Of a stretch of 13,240 nucleotides of DNA, positions 12,672 through 13,240 are shown piece by piece. Origin of the DNA: an uncultured Eubacterium sp. (GTDB lineage: Bacteria; Bacillota; Clostridia; Lachnospirales; Lachnospiraceae); the NCBI GenBank assembly GCA_900550135.1, contig URQO01000056.1:1-13240 (forward strand), given 5' to 3'. The notes beneath the pieces are model-generated. The model had not been told where the DNA came from, made no database searches, and worked only from the letters and a program-made list of their open reading frames with translations. The translations under genes were made by a program, and so were the position numbers. Positions within the stretch are counted from its first letter, which is position 1; every line of letters begins with the position of its first letter.

Positions 12672-13112
12672 CTATTCAAACCACTTTACTTTCATAACAA
12701 AATTATTGGCATTTCTATAACCAGCTTTACCATAATAGTTTTCGTGCATTTCATCATTTACAGCTTGTAATTCAACACAAGATGTGCCTCTTTCTTTTAC
12801 TCTATTTCCTATTTCGTTTAATAAAAGTTTTCCAAATCCTTTATGCTGATGTTCTGCTGCAATAATTATTTCTTCCAATGTATATCCTACAATATCGTCA
12901 TATTGCTTGAAATATCCCATTACAAATCCGATAGTTTCACCGTTATCTTCTTTCATAATCAAAGAAAAAGAATCCATCATAGTTATTACCTGTTGAATTC
13001 GTTTCCTTGCAGTTTGCTCCGTCCAACGGCCTTCTTCATACGTATTATAATAGTTAATATATAATGGTAATACACTTTCAATATCATCTAAATTCATTTC
13101 TATAATATTCAT
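12672..13112 (-). CDS. GNAT-family N-acetyltransferase
   Basis: This 146-aa protein has a GNAT fold. It starts MNIIEMNLDDIESVLPLYINY, has a central strand GETIGFVMGYF, then EEIIIAAEHQHKGFGKLLLNE with the acetyl-CoA pyrophosphate-binding loop Q/H-x-x-G-F-G (about 89-95), and a C-terminal NYYGKAGYRNANNFVMKV typical of motif B. It transfers an acetyl group from acetyl-CoA to an amine; the acceptor is not predictable. It starts three bases after the stop of the upstream gene with AGGAGT as ribosome binding site, so it is co-transcribed and coupled with it. The dead IS follows 36 bp downstream. Confidence 0.88.
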   Translation of the reverse strand: MNIIEMNLDDIESVLPLYINYYNTYEEGRWTEQTARKRIQQVITMMDSFSLIMKEDNGETIGFVMGYFKQYDDIVGYTLEEIIIAAEHQHKGFGKLLLNEIGNRVKERGTSCVELQAVNDEMHENYYGKAGYRNANNFVMKVKWFE

Positions 13113-13115
13113 TTA

Positions 13116-13240
13116 TCAACTCCTATGAATTCTCATACTATACTTGTTTGTATACCAATTTGGTATGTATTTGCTAAAGTCATTATAATTGTCAAATGCT
13201 TGTTTTGCTCTTCTAACCATTCCATCAATATCACTTTGTC
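13116..13240 (-). CDS. C-terminus of an unidentified gene (partial)
   Basis: A minus-strand frame open from the right edge reads ...SDIDGMVRRAKQAFDNYNDF then SKYIPNWYTNKYSMRIHRS and stops at 13118-13116. Charge and aromatic distribution look like a real protein, and its end overlaps the ribosome binding site of the acetyltransferase gene, as in an operon. About 40 residues are visible, not enough to name a family. Confidence 0.6.
   Translation of the reverse strand, partial: QSDIDGMVRRAKQAFDNYNDFSKYIPNWYTNKYSMRIHRS

Overview
The window is AT-rich, has strong AGGAGG-type ribosome binding sites, and nearly all its genes lie on the minus strand. Base composition, the secreted Lys/Tyr-rich wall enzymes and the gene families point to a low-GC Bacillota, most likely a gut-type Clostridia/Lachnospiraceae. 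This is an inference, because no rRNA or marker gene is present.

Layout, read in the direction of transcription (right to left). The right edge (10.6-13.24 kb) holds the end of an unknown gene, a GNAT acetyltransferase, an IS3-type insertion sequence killed by one frameshift and two nonsense codons, and a short family-1 inorganic pyrophosphatase whose upstream region was replaced by the IS end. Next (8.4-10.4 kb) is an overlapping pair: an AAA/ABC-type ATPase and a TOPRIM-like protein. It resembles two-gene anti-phage modules such as PARIS or AbiL, and has its own promoter, a twin upstream repeat and a distal terminator. A gene-free stretch (about 7.4-8.25 kb) is rich in hairpins. Two exported cell-wall enzymes follow (4.7-7.4 kb): an M14 metallopeptidase, and an amidase_3 enzyme with an in-frame TAA just before its catalytic-Glu motif. 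Then come a 42-aa membrane peptide with its own promoter and terminator, and an HTH regulator plus sce7726-like nuclease-fold pair with two palindromic operators.

The left quarter (0.25-3.33 kb) is the unusual part. Collapsed remnants of cas1 and cas2, still joined by an ATGA overlap, are followed by a leader-like stretch and then by four copies of a 36-nt repeat in one orientation. The repeat has 7-bp complementary ends (GTTGAAC...GTTCAAC), and two copies are identical. The intervals between copies are not about 30-nt spacers but 1833, 279 and 411 bp of gene-bearing DNA. They hold a methyltransferase fragment cut off exactly at the leader-proximal repeat, a short pyroglutamyl-peptidase-like protein, an intact SAM methyltransferase, a Cys-rich small protein and a tiny two-peptide membrane unit. 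The region reads as a decayed CRISPR locus whose spacer positions carry whole genes, or as a cassette array built on a CRISPR-like repeat. A new gene with a consensus promoter starts at the extreme left edge.
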